A program made the position numbers and the translations under genes. From assembly GCA_902494345.1 (NCBI GenBank), contig CABUSV010000009.1:1-64000 (forward strand): a stretch of 64,000 nt of DNA, written 5' to 3'. Below the pieces are notes generated by a model. That model was not told where the DNA came from. It was given only the letters and a program-made list of their open reading frames with translations, and ran no database searches. Source of the stretch: an uncultured Collinsella sp. Lineage in GTDB: Bacteria > Actinomycetota > Coriobacteriia > Coriobacteriales > Coriobacteriaceae. How positions within the stretch are numbered: the stretch's first letter is position 1; each line of letters starts with the position of its first letter. Below are positions 26,363-34,412 of this stretch, piece after piece.

Positions 26363-27876
26363 GGGACCTCGGACGTTTTTCCGGACCATGTCCCGGCGCT
26401 ATGCCGCATGGCCCCTCTCCTCGCGATACTCCCTAATGGTCTTCCATCCTAGGTCCTTCTTGAGCTTGCCGTCCCTGTACCACTCGATATATTCGCCGAG
26501 CAGGCGGGAGAACTCGTCGAACGGCACGCCGGTCCAGTCCCTGCCCTCGAAGAAGTCGCACTTGAGCGTGCCGAAGAACCCCTCGGCGCGCGCGTTGTCG
26601 GGGCTCCGGGCCCTCCTCGACATCGAGCGCACCACCCCGGGGCCGCACGCCTCGCGCCACTCGCGCCCCATGTAGACGGCGCCGCCGTCGGTGTGCACCG
26701 TGAGCGGCCGGTCCTCGGTCGGCCCGACTATCCCCACCAGGTCCCTGAGCATGCCGACCATCAGGTCGGAGTCGGCGTGGACCGAGACCCTCCAGCAGAT
26801 CGGCCACCCGTCGAAGCAGTCGATCGCGGGCGACAGGTACGCCCTGTACCCGTCGAGCCTGAACTCCGTGACGTCGGTGACCACGAGCAGGCCGGGCGCG
26901 GGCGCGCGGAAGTCGTGCGTCCCGTCCGCGCGCAGTGGGACGTTGGCCGGGCGCTCCGCGAGCTCGCCCCGGTAGCTGCGGTACCTCGCCCTCCGGCGCA
27001 TCTGCGCCGCCTTGCGGGCGACCAGGCCCTCCTCGCGCATGATCCGGCGCACGACCTTCTCGGACGCGACGACGGGGCTCTCGGCGTCCCCGGGCGCGAG
27101 CTCGCGCCACGAGACGGGCTCGCCGGGTCCCCTCCTGAGGTCGGCGGTCACGGACTCAGGCCCGTAGACGCCGCCGCTCGCCTCGAACGACGCGCGCACG
27201 CGCTCCCTGAGCGCGGCCTTGGGGTCGGGCCTCGAGATCCTGGGCGCCTGGTCAAGATAGGTGCTCTTCGGGATCGACAGGGTCCTGGTCACGTCCGCGA
27301 GCCTCACCGCCGGCGAGAGCCTCCTCGCCGCCTCTCCCGCCCTGTGCTTCTCCTCGTTCGTCAAAGAGCCAGGGCCTGGTGCTTTTAGGACGTCCAACAC
27401 CGCCAGGGCCTCGGCGAGCCTGACCTCGGCCTCGCGGGCGCGCTCGGCGGGGTCGTCGGGAAGCCCCTCCAGGCCCCAGTCCCGCCAGTCGGTCTGCTCG
27501 GGCGGCTCGCCGCCGGCCCCTCCGCGCCCGGTCCTCTCCATCTTGCCCGCGCCCCCTTCGGCTCGACGCTTCCGCGGGGAGGCGGGCTCGGTGCCCGGTC
27601 GCCTCGCGGCGAATGCGGGGCTGCCCTCGCCGTGCGAGCAGTGCATGCGCTCCGCCCGGTCGGGCATCTCACGGGCGGTCAGCTCGCCCGCCTCCTCCAG
27701 CTTGAGCCAAGCATACAGGTTGTCCTTGTTCGGGAAAAGCGGCAGGCTCCTGCAGGCGGCGGGGGCGGACAGGCCGCTCCGGTGGAACTCCCAGAGAATC
27801 CCCTCGCGCTCCTCTTTCGTATACATCGGACTCCCTCCTGGACCCAGATTGGGTCCGAGATTTTGTCCGAGGTCCC
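26363..27876 (-). mobile_element. IS3-type insertion sequence, intact, about 1.5 kb
   Basis: Terminal inverted repeats begin GGGACCTCGGAC at 26363-26374 and end GTCCGAGGTCCC at 27865-27876, with weaker similarity for a further 13 bp. The trinucleotide ATG flanks both ends (26360-26362 and 27877-27879), a 3-bp target duplication typical of IS3 elements. One transposase ORF nearly fills it. The undisturbed duplication suggests a recent insertion. Confidence 0.88.
26399..27826 (-). CDS. IS3 family transposase (single-ORF form)
   Basis: 475 aa. The ATG at 27826 follows AGGAGG by about 8 nt. An N-terminal HTH-like region (about 1-55) is followed by a Pro/Arg/Glu-rich linker, an HTH_21-like segment (about 210-280) and an rve/DDE integrase core (about 310-460). 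The DDE residues are D in VVTDVTEF, D in VHTDGGAVY, and E in NARAEGFFGTLK. IS3 elements usually need a -1 frameshift to join OrfA and OrfB; here both parts are one uninterrupted frame, so the active protein would be made directly. Confidence 0.9.
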   Translation of the reverse strand: MYTKEEREGILWEFHRSGLSAPAACRSLPLFPNKDNLYAWLKLEEAGELTAREMPDRAERMHCSHGEGSPAFAARRPGTEPASPRKRRAEGGAGKMERTGRGGAGGEPPEQTDWRDWGLEGLPDDPAERAREAEVRLAEALAVLDVLKAPGPGSLTNEEKHRAGEAARRLSPAVRLADVTRTLSIPKSTYLDQAPRISRPDPKAALRERVRASFEASGGVYGPESVTADLRRGPGEPVSWRELAPGDAESPVVASEKVVRRIMREEGLVARKAAQMRRRARYRSYRGELAERPANVPLRADGTHDFRAPAPGLLVVTDVTEFRLDGYRAYLSPAIDCFDGWPICWRVSVHADSDLMVGMLRDLVGIVGPTEDRPLTVHTDGGAVYMGREWREACGPGVVRSMSRRARSPDNARAEGFFGTLKCDFFEGRDWTGVPFDEFSRLLGEYIEWYRDGKLKKDLGWKTIREYREERGHAA

Positions 27877-28190
27877 ATGCATCCCGTTTCTTGACCGAAT
27901 AATGGGACGCAATTTCCCGTTGGAGCGCCTTTGGGAAAGTGTGTCCCACTTCGACCGCCCAGAGTGGGATGCACTTTCCGCAAAGCACCTCAACAGGAAA
28001 CTACGTCCCATTCCAAAGGCAAATTCCGGGACGCACTTTCCGAAACCCCGCCCATCCGGAAACCGTGTCCCACTCTGAATACATCCAGCGAACGCATGCG
28101 AGCGTGTCGTCCAGGACGGCCTCGTCATCAGGGCGATGGAAAATATCGCCCCAGACGCTTGCCATCGTTGCGCCCACGAGCGTCAAGAAA

Positions 28191-28215
28191 AAAGCCTCGA
28201 GGATTTCGAGGCTTT
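28191..28215 (-). terminator. Terminator of the flavodoxin gene
   Basis: AAAGCCTCGA (28191-28200) pairs with TCGAGGCTTT (28206-28215). On the minus strand the stem leads into TTTTTTCTTG. Apart from the array and this stem, 27880-28257 holds no gene I can support. Confidence 0.8.
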
Positions 28216-28257
28216 CACATTTGTATTGTTTTGCACGAAGCACCACAAACGACGAAG

Positions 28258-28809
28258 CTACTCGCCCAGCACGGCCTTCTTGGCGGCTGCGGCCATGTTG
28301 CCCAGGTCCTCCTTGGTGGGATGGTCCTTCGCGGCAACCCAGTTGTCGAGCAGCATCTTAAATCGGGCGTTGTCGGGATCTTGCTCGAGCATGGCCTCGT
28401 AGCGCTGCTTGACCGCGGGGCCCATCTTGCCCTGGCACATTGCCCAGCCCGCAAGCTCGGCATCCCCAGCCAAATTGGAAGTTACGCGGTCGATAATCTG
28501 CTGATAGTAGCTCTGGTCGGCGCCAAAACCGCAGGTGCCAAACAGGAAGACGCGCTTACCGTGCAAGGCGGAGAGCAACGCCGCGACCGAAGGCGTGCAC
28601 GCGCCCTTGTCGCACCAAAAACCGACGAGCACCGTGTCGGCCGCGCAGGCGCCCTGCGCCTCGAGCGCAACCTGATCTGCATCCGCATCATCGCTCAACG
28701 CCGCGGCATGGACAAACTCAACACCCGCAGCCTGCAGAGCGCGCTTGATCGCGCCCGAAACCATCCTGGTATTACCGCTCTTGCTGTTAACCACCAAAGA
28801 GCACGTCAT
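28258..28809 (-). CDS. Flavodoxin family protein, BilS-like
   Basis: 183 aa (185 if a GTG two codons upstream is used; spacing from GAGG favours the ATG). The FMN-phosphate loop is the N-terminal SKSGNTRMVS; the family-typical GFWCDKGACTPSV and FGTCGFG segments follow, with a CQGKM motif near residue 130. This is the profile of the small flavodoxins that accompany bilirubin reductase (BilS) and related reductases. No bilR-like ene-reductase is adjacent; the neighbour is an IS-split repeat array. The BilS assignment is recognition from memory of the family and is tentative. Confidence 0.75.
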   Translation of the reverse strand: MTCSLVVNSKSGNTRMVSGAIKRALQAAGVEFVHAAALSDDADADQVALEAQGACAADTVLVGFWCDKGACTPSVAALLSALHGKRVFLFGTCGFGADQSYYQQIIDRVTSNLAGDAELAGWAMCQGKMGPAVKQRYEAMLEQDPDNARFKMLLDNWVAAKDHPTKEDLGNMAAAAKKAVLGE

Positions 28810-28936
28810 AGTCACGTTGCCTCGTTTCCCCCAAAACTAAAGCCACTAATGCAATTTATTAGATGAATATCTTAGTACTAACGTGACAGATGTAAACCAC
28901 CGTCTGTCGATTGATTAATTTGCCCCACGGGCTTGC

Positions 28937-30796
28937 TCACTGGGCGAATTGGCTGCGGTAGAGTTCGGCGTAGAAGCCGCCTGCCGCTAGCAGCTCGTCG
29001 TGCGTGCCGCGCTCGATAATCTGGCCGTCGCGCATCACCAGAATGCAGTCGGCGTTGCGGATGGTGCTCAGGCGGTGCGCCACGACAAAGCTTGTGCGAC
29101 CGGCCATGAGCTCGTCGAATGCCGCCTGCACCTGCAGCTCGGTGCGGGTATCGATGCTTGAGGTCGCCTCGTCCAGCAGCAAAATCGCCGGGTCGGTGAG
29201 CATGACGCGCGCGATGCACAGCAGCTGCTTTTGGCCCTGGCTAAACGTACCGCCGTCCTCGCCGATCACCGTGTCGTAGCCGCCTGGCAGCTGCACGATA
29301 AACTTATGCGCATGCGCGCGCTTGGCCGCCTCGATAACCCGCTCGCGCGTGGCATCCGGGCAACCGTAAGCGATGTTGTCCGCCACCGTGCCCTCGAACA
29401 GCCAAGTGTCCTGCAGCACCATGCCAAAGGCACGGCGAAGGCTTGCGCGCGTGTAGTCACGCGAAGACCTGCCATCGACCATGATGCGTCCGGCATCGAT
29501 ATCGTAAAAACGCAGCAGCAAGTTGATGAGCGTTGTCTTGCCGCAGCCCGTGGGGCCAACTAGGGCAAAGCGCATGCCGGGCTTGGCCTCAATACAGATA
29601 TCCTGCAGCAGCTTGCGGTCGGGCACGTAGCTAAAGTCCACATGCTCAAAGGCGACCTCGCCCTGCGGGGCGGCAAGCTCTACAGCGTCCGACTCGTCGG
29701 GCTCCTGCTCGCGGGCATCGAGCAGCGCAAACATGCGGCGCGCCGAGGCATACGCCGTCTGGATCTGCGTAATGACGTTGGTGACCTCGTTGAACGGCTT
29801 GGTGTACTGGTTGGCATAGGACAGGAAAATCTGCACGCCGCCCACCGTGAGCGCCGCCGGCACGCCCGTGATCACGCCCACGCATCCGATCACAGCGACC
29901 ACGGCATAGATGATGTTGTTGATAAAGCGCGTACCGGGGTTGGAGAGCGAACCCATAAACTGCGCGCGCTCGCCCGCGGTGTAGAGCTCGGCATTGAGGG
30001 CGTCGAAGCGCTGCTGGGCGTTCGGGCCATAGGCAAAGGCGTCGACAAGCTTTTGCTCACCTACGTACTCCTCGATATGACCACCGAGCTGCCCTTGAAT
30101 ACGCTGCTGTGCCGTAAAGCTTTTGTTGGAAAGCTTGGCGATGGCGCCGGCTGCAAAAATGGAAAGCGGCGTGACGAGCACCACCACAAGCGTCATGGTC
30201 AGGTTAATGGAGAGCATAAACGCAAGCGTGCCCACGATGGTAATAACACCGGTGAAGAGCTGCGTGAAGCCCTGCAGCAGACCGTCGCCCACCTGGTCGA
30301 CGTCGTTGACCACGCGGCTCATAAGGTCGCCGTGGGCATGACTGTCGATAAAGCTGAGCGGCATGCGGCTGAGCTTGTCGCTCGCCTCCACGCGCATGTC
30401 GCGCACCGTCTCGTAGGACAGACGGTTAACGCAGTAGCCCTGCAGCCACTGGAAGGCCGCGGCTCCCACCACGACGAGCGCGAGCTTGGTGACGAGCGGC
30501 AACAGCGCGTCGAAGTCCACCTGCCCGGCGGCGACGATCAGGTCGATGCCCTCGCCGATGAGAATGGGCGTGTAAAGCTGCAGAATCACGGAGATGGCGG
30601 CACTCACAAACGACGCTACAAACGAAATGCGATGCGGACGAACGTAGCCCATCAGGCGGCGAGTCACCGCACCCACGGGATAGCACTCGGGATCGCCGGA
30701 CCGGCGCGGACCGTCACCCAGGTCGTTGAGGTTATCGTTGCCGGACACGTTGGCCGTCATCGTGGCGACCGAACCGGAGGAAGTGTACGGATTCAT
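28937..30796 (-). CDS. ABC exporter half-transporter, catalytically competent subunit
   Basis: 619 aa. Six membrane helices (about 50-340) are followed by an NBD with Walker A GPTGCGKTT, signature FSQGQ, Walker B LLLDEATSSID and H-loop VVAHRLST, all canonical. The ATG follows directly on the stop of the partner gene (TAAATG) with GGAGG 8 nt upstream. It forms a heterodimer with the degenerate subunit encoded upstream. Unlike the other two exporter pairs in this window, no MarR gene precedes it. Confidence 0.93.
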   Translation of the reverse strand: MNPYTSSGSVATMTANVSGNDNLNDLGDGPRRSGDPECYPVGAVTRRLMGYVRPHRISFVASFVSAAISVILQLYTPILIGEGIDLIVAAGQVDFDALLPLVTKLALVVVGAAAFQWLQGYCVNRLSYETVRDMRVEASDKLSRMPLSFIDSHAHGDLMSRVVNDVDQVGDGLLQGFTQLFTGVITIVGTLAFMLSINLTMTLVVVLVTPLSIFAAGAIAKLSNKSFTAQQRIQGQLGGHIEEYVGEQKLVDAFAYGPNAQQRFDALNAELYTAGERAQFMGSLSNPGTRFINNIIYAVVAVIGCVGVITGVPAALTVGGVQIFLSYANQYTKPFNEVTNVITQIQTAYASARRMFALLDAREQEPDESDAVELAAPQGEVAFEHVDFSYVPDRKLLQDICIEAKPGMRFALVGPTGCGKTTLINLLLRFYDIDAGRIMVDGRSSRDYTRASLRRAFGMVLQDTWLFEGTVADNIAYGCPDATRERVIEAAKRAHAHKFIVQLPGGYDTVIGEDGGTFSQGQKQLLCIARVMLTDPAILLLDEATSSIDTRTELQVQAAFDELMAGRTSFVVAHRLSTIRNADCILVMRDGQIIERGTHDELLAAGGFYAELYRSQFAQ

Positions 30797-32650
30797 TTAG
30801 CATCCCTCCTTTGCGCAGGCAGATGCAGGGGCGGTCGGGGCACCTGGGGTGGGCGCGGGCGCCGCACTCCCCTGCTGACCCTCGAGCTCCTCGCGGCGCA
30901 GCTGCGACTGGCAAATCTCGCGATAGAGCTGGCAGGTCGCGTACAGCCCATCATGCGTGCCCAGACCCGCAACCGAGCCGTGGTCGAGTACGCAGATCAT
31001 GTCGGCGTCGCGCACGGTCGAGACGCGCTGGCTCACGATGACGGTCGTGAGCGGCAGCCCGCCCTCAACGGCACCGCGCACGCTGCGCTCGCGAATGGCA
31101 TGGCGAAGCGCCGCGTCGGTCTTAAAGTCGAGCGCCGACGCGGAGTCATCCATGATTAATATCTGAGGCGAGCCCACTAGGGCACGCGCGATGGTCAGAC
31201 GCTGGCGCTGGCCACCGCTGAAGTTCTTACCGCCCGCCTCGACCGGGGCATCGAGCCCCTGCGACTTGCTGCGCACGAAATCGCTCGCTTGCGCCATATC
31301 GAGCGCTGCCCAGAGCTCCTCGTCGGTCGCGGCTTCATCGCGCCAGGTCAGGTTGCTGCGAATGGTGCCGCTCACCAGCGACGCGCGCTGCGGGACGGTC
31401 GCGACCACGTGGCGCAGCTGGTCGAGCTGCCAGGCACGCACGTCGGCGCCCATCACGCTCACGCTGCCGGTGCTCGCATCGTACAGGCGCGGGATGAGCG
31501 AGACGAGCGTGGACTTACCGCTACCCGTGCCGCCGATAATGCCGAGCGTCTTGCCCAGCGGGAGCTCCAGGGTCACATCGTTGACGGCGTTGGCAGCGCC
31601 GGTGCCAAACGAGAAGCTCGCATGGCTCAAGCTCAGCGCAGGAACTGGAGCGACATTGCCCGGCTTGGGCAGCGCAACCGACTGATTGCCCTCGTCGGTG
31701 ATGCTCGGCTCGCAGTTGAGCACCTCGTTGATACGCGAAGCACTCGCGCTCGCCTTGGTAAAGACCACAACCAGGTTGGCGACGTACACGATGGAGGTCA
31801 GGGTCTGCGTCATGTAGTTCACAAACGCCATGACCTGGCCCTGCGTGAGCTCACCCACGTTGACCTGGATGCCGCCCACCCACAGGATGGCGCACACGCC
31901 TAGGTTCATCACCAAAAACGTTACGGGGTTAAGGATTGACGAGAGCTTGCCCACCGCGATGGCAGTATTGGCCTGGTCATCGGCGGCTTGGGCAAAGCGC
32001 TCGCGCTCGTGGCCCTCGCGCACAAAGGCGCGAACAACGCGGGCGCCCGAAAGCCCCTCGCGGCAAATGAGCGCGATGCGGTCGAGCTTTGCCTGCAGCT
32101 GCTTGTAATACGGAATGCAGCGCGCCATGACAAACCAAAACACCAGGCCGATAGCGGGCGTGCAGATCAAAAAGATGATGCCGAGCTTAAGGTCGATGGC
32201 AAGGGCCGCGCACATAGAGCCCACCGCCAGGAAGGGCCAGCGGATGAGCATGCGCACGCCCAGCGCCACGGCAAGCTGCACCTGGTTGACATCGTTGGTA
32301 ATGCGGGTGATAAGCGACGGCGTGCCAAAGCAGTCGAGTTCGGCATAGCTCAACTTGTTGATGTGCTGGTAGAGCGCACCGCGGATATCGGTGCCCATGC
32401 CCTGCGAGGTGAGCGCCGCCATCTTTTGGCAGACGAGCGTAAACGAGATGCCGATCACAGCCATAGCGCCAAGTACCATGCCGTAGTGGACGACAGCATT
32501 CACGTCGTGCGCGCCGATGCCTTTATCGATCATCTGGGCAATCACCAGCGGCGTAAGCAGGTCAAAGATCACTTCGATCAGCTTGCACGCTGGGCCGATC
32601 ACCATATACCGGCGAAACTTACCACCAAAACGCCTGAGCAGCTCAATCAT
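30797..32650 (-). CDS. ABC exporter half-transporter, degenerate-site subunit
   Basis: 617 aa. The ATG at 32650 follows GGGAG by 9 nt; an in-frame TTG at 32683 would add 11 residues. Six membrane helices precede an NBD with Walker A GGTGSGKST, signature FSGGQ, Walker B LIMDDSASALD (catalytic E replaced by D) and Q in place of the H-loop histidine (IVSQRVST). A Pro/Ala-rich tail ends the protein. It is coupled to the next gene by stop/start contact. The substrate is unknown. Confidence 0.92.
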   Translation of the reverse strand: MIELLRRFGGKFRRYMVIGPACKLIEVIFDLLTPLVIAQMIDKGIGAHDVNAVVHYGMVLGAMAVIGISFTLVCQKMAALTSQGMGTDIRGALYQHINKLSYAELDCFGTPSLITRITNDVNQVQLAVALGVRMLIRWPFLAVGSMCAALAIDLKLGIIFLICTPAIGLVFWFVMARCIPYYKQLQAKLDRIALICREGLSGARVVRAFVREGHERERFAQAADDQANTAIAVGKLSSILNPVTFLVMNLGVCAILWVGGIQVNVGELTQGQVMAFVNYMTQTLTSIVYVANLVVVFTKASASASRINEVLNCEPSITDEGNQSVALPKPGNVAPVPALSLSHASFSFGTGAANAVNDVTLELPLGKTLGIIGGTGSGKSTLVSLIPRLYDASTGSVSVMGADVRAWQLDQLRHVVATVPQRASLVSGTIRSNLTWRDEAATDEELWAALDMAQASDFVRSKSQGLDAPVEAGGKNFSGGQRQRLTIARALVGSPQILIMDDSASALDFKTDAALRHAIRERSVRGAVEGGLPLTTVIVSQRVSTVRDADMICVLDHGSVAGLGTHDGLYATCQLYREICQSQLRREELEGQQGSAAPAPTPGAPTAPASACAKEGC

Positions 32651-32864
32651 GTATAGGCGCTCCCTATCATCATCCACATTCAATTCGAACCATGATAGTA
32701 CGGTGAGCCCAAAAGAAGCGTAAACAACTCGTCATTTCTAATGGGATTCGGTTTCCAAAGAAGCGGAAAACACGCGCACACCCAGCCAGTGTCGGGTCGA
32801 CCGCTTGGTATACTTACATTAGTGCTACCAAGTTAGTCGCCGACCCTTGAAATGAGGTGCCGAG

Positions 32865-33878
32865 ATGAACGACATTCTCGCAAGAAGAGCAAGACGAGCA
32901 ACTGTGGGCATCGCCCTTTCCGCGGCACTTGTCGCGGGAATCGCCCCCGTAACGGCGATCGCGGCAGAAACCAGCGCCCCCACCGGTGCAGTTGCCTTGC
33001 AGACGGAAGATGCGGCCGCCGCAAAAGAAAAAGCGTATGCAGCCATGCAGGAAGCGCTCAAAAACCTCGAAGCCGCAAAAGACGCCGCAAGTCCCGAGAA
33101 ACTTGCGGGAATCGATGATGACATTGCCGCTCTTCAAGAGATCTACGACAAGCTGGTGGCGGAAGCCGCCAAATGCAGGGGACCCCTTCCCGCCATGCAA
33201 GCGAACGTCGATGCAGCCCAAGCCAGATACGATGAGGCCCGCAACCGGACAAGCGGCCTTCAGGCAAAATTAGATAAGGTGCTTAAGGACCTCGGCGACG
33301 AGGAGCCTAGCAAAGCTATTAGCGAAACCATTAAGCAGTTGCGTTCGGAGATCATGGCGGCAAAACGGCAAGAAGAGTTTTGTGAAGAGGAGCTTGACCA
33401 AGTTCGGCATAGGCTCGAGAGCCAGGAAAGAGTGATTAATAACCTTGAAAGTGATACGGAGAATGTCAAAGCCCATATCGACGAGGACATAGCCAAGCGA
33501 GATGCGCTCCTCGGCGATTTGGAAAAGGCGCAAGCGGCCTATGACGACGCCTGCAAGGCATACGAAGAGGCAAAGGCCGCGGCAGACAAGGCCACCTCGC
33601 CCGAGATAACGAAACCCGCCGAGACAGTGCCTCCCTCCGGCTCAACGCAACCCGCCGAGGCGACACCGCCCGTTGCCTCACCTGCAACCGGCAAAGACGC
33701 CCTACCAAGCTCCACCAAGCAGGCGAACTCGAGCAGCAGCAAGCAGGCAAGTACGGACGGTGGCAAGCTCGCAAACACGGGCGACACAGCACCGAGCGCA
33801 ATCGCACTCGCAGGAATCGCCGCCGCAGGCCTCGGAATAACCGCCACGGGCGTACGCCGCCTCAAGAACTCAAAATAG
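32865..33878 (+). CDS. Wall-anchored coiled-coil surface protein
   Basis: 337 aa, function not recognised. An N-terminal signal peptide (about 1-35, TVGIALSAALVAGIAPVTAIAA) is followed by a long coiled coil rich in Lys, Glu and Ala (about 45-240). Then comes a Pro/Thr/Ser-rich wall-spanning stretch (about 245-300), a sorting signal LANTGD (LPXTG variant), a hydrophobic helix and a basic RRLKNSK tail. Sortase anchoring is inferred; no sortase gene is in the window. Lower GC than its neighbours in the coiled-coil part. A TATACT box lies at 32809-32814 and a strong terminator follows. Confidence 0.85.
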   Translation: MNDILARRARRATVGIALSAALVAGIAPVTAIAAETSAPTGAVALQTEDAAAAKEKAYAAMQEALKNLEAAKDAASPEKLAGIDDDIAALQEIYDKLVAEAAKCRGPLPAMQANVDAAQARYDEARNRTSGLQAKLDKVLKDLGDEEPSKAISETIKQLRSEIMAAKRQEEFCEEELDQVRHRLESQERVINNLESDTENVKAHIDEDIAKRDALLGDLEKAQAAYDDACKAYEEAKAAADKATSPEITKPAETVPPSGSTQPAEATPPVASPATGKDALPSSTKQANSSSSKQASTDGGKLANTGDTAPSAIALAGIAAAGLGITATGVRRLKNSK

Positions 33879-33922
33879 CCGCCAGAGCATACCATCTTCG
33901 CCAATCCACAAACCCAGAGACA

Positions 33923-33958
33923 AAAGAGGCCCGTTTCCCCAGGGAAACGGGCCTCTTT
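33923..33958 (+). terminator. Terminator of the coiled-coil surface protein gene
   Basis: A stem of about 15-17 bp, AGAGGCCCGTTTCCC with its complement to 33958, has a very short loop and ends in TTT. The rest of 33879-34412 holds palindrome 2 and ffs. Confidence 0.8.
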
Positions 33959-34100
33959 AACTGCAAAAGTTCAAGCAACAGCACCGCCGCCTCTTGAACC
34001 ACATAGCCATCAATGCCCAGACAACACCAGCAAGCCGCATTCCGCAAGGGATAGATTTAATTAGATAAACGCGCCTTTACGGGTGATTTTTGGACGACGG

Positions 34101-34195
34101 GGCCCGGCCGGCGGCGAGGTGTTTGGTAGTCGAGCGATCCCGCAGGCGAAGCCGAGGACCAGCGAGACACCAAATACCTCGCCGCCGGCCGGGCC
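34101..34195. repeat. Giant nested palindrome 2
   Basis: 27-bp arms (34101-34127 and 34169-34195; one mismatch) contain GGCCCGGCCGGCGGCGAGG. It lies just downstream of ffs and has the same design as palindromes 1 and 3. Confidence 0.75.
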
Positions 34196-34208
34196 ATGTC
34201 GCGGCACC

Positions 34209-34336
34209 AAAAAGCGCCCGTGCGCTCGATGGATTCGGATGCCCGACAGAGGCTCCTTATGGCTGCTTCCTTCCGGACCTGACCAGATTCGGAACATGTC
34301 GTCATCCGAACCCATCGAACGCGCTAGGCGCTCGGT
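34209..34336 (-). ncRNA. ffs: Signal recognition particle RNA, small bacterial type
   Basis: The minus strand carries the invariant SRP domain IV apical sequence GGTCAGGTCCGGAAGGAAGC (about 34265-34284). Flanking strands pair as a long helix: GCGCGTTCGATGGGTTCGGA on the 5' side with TCCGAATCCATCGAGCGC on the 3' side. A terminal GC stem runs into TTTTT. The RNA binds Ffh to target membrane and secreted proteins. Ends are approximate. Confidence 0.92.
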
Positions 34337-34338
34337 AT

Positions 34339-34367
34339 ATCTTACCTGCTCCCGCCCAGCAGGGCAA
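34339..34367 (-). promoter_or_regulatory. Promoter of ffs
   Basis: On the minus strand TTGCCC (34362-34367) and TAAGAT (34339-34344) are separated by 17 bp, just upstream of the predicted RNA 5' end. Confidence 0.65.
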
Positions 34368-34412
34368 GTGGGGCGAACCCATCGGATGGATTCGCCCCAC
34401 TCGTCCATATCG

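Larger units (their letters stand above)
26293..28072. repeat. Nine-motif alternating inverted-repeat array, 31-bp period, split by an IS
   Basis: 15-bp motifs occur at 26293, 26324, 26355 (interrupted), then 27903, 27934, 27965, 27996, 28027 and 28058. They alternate in orientation without exception: GGAAACCGTGTCCCA, then TGGGATGCAGTTTCC, and so on. Every spacer is 16 nt, and spacer sequences are unrelated. Removing the IS and one copy of its ATG duplication restores motif 3 as GGAAAATGCATCCCG and the exact 31-bp step to motif 4. Adjacent motifs can pair as 15-bp stems with 16-nt loops. Varying motif positions show mainly transitions. Function is unknown. Confidence 0.85.

Noticed and set aside
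26399..27988. Transposase starting at 27988
   Set aside because: The upstream extension runs through the repeat array and outside the IS end at 27876; the ATG at 27826 has a strong ribosome site.
26293..28072. CRISPR array
   Set aside because: Repeats are 15 bp, degenerate and alternate in orientation; spacers are 16 nt; no cas genes or leader are present.
28001..28168. Possible small minus-strand gene encoding MASVWGDIFHRPDDEAVLDD and onward
   Set aside because: No ribosome site, it lies beyond the flavodoxin terminator, and it reads through the repeat array; coding potential cannot be supported.
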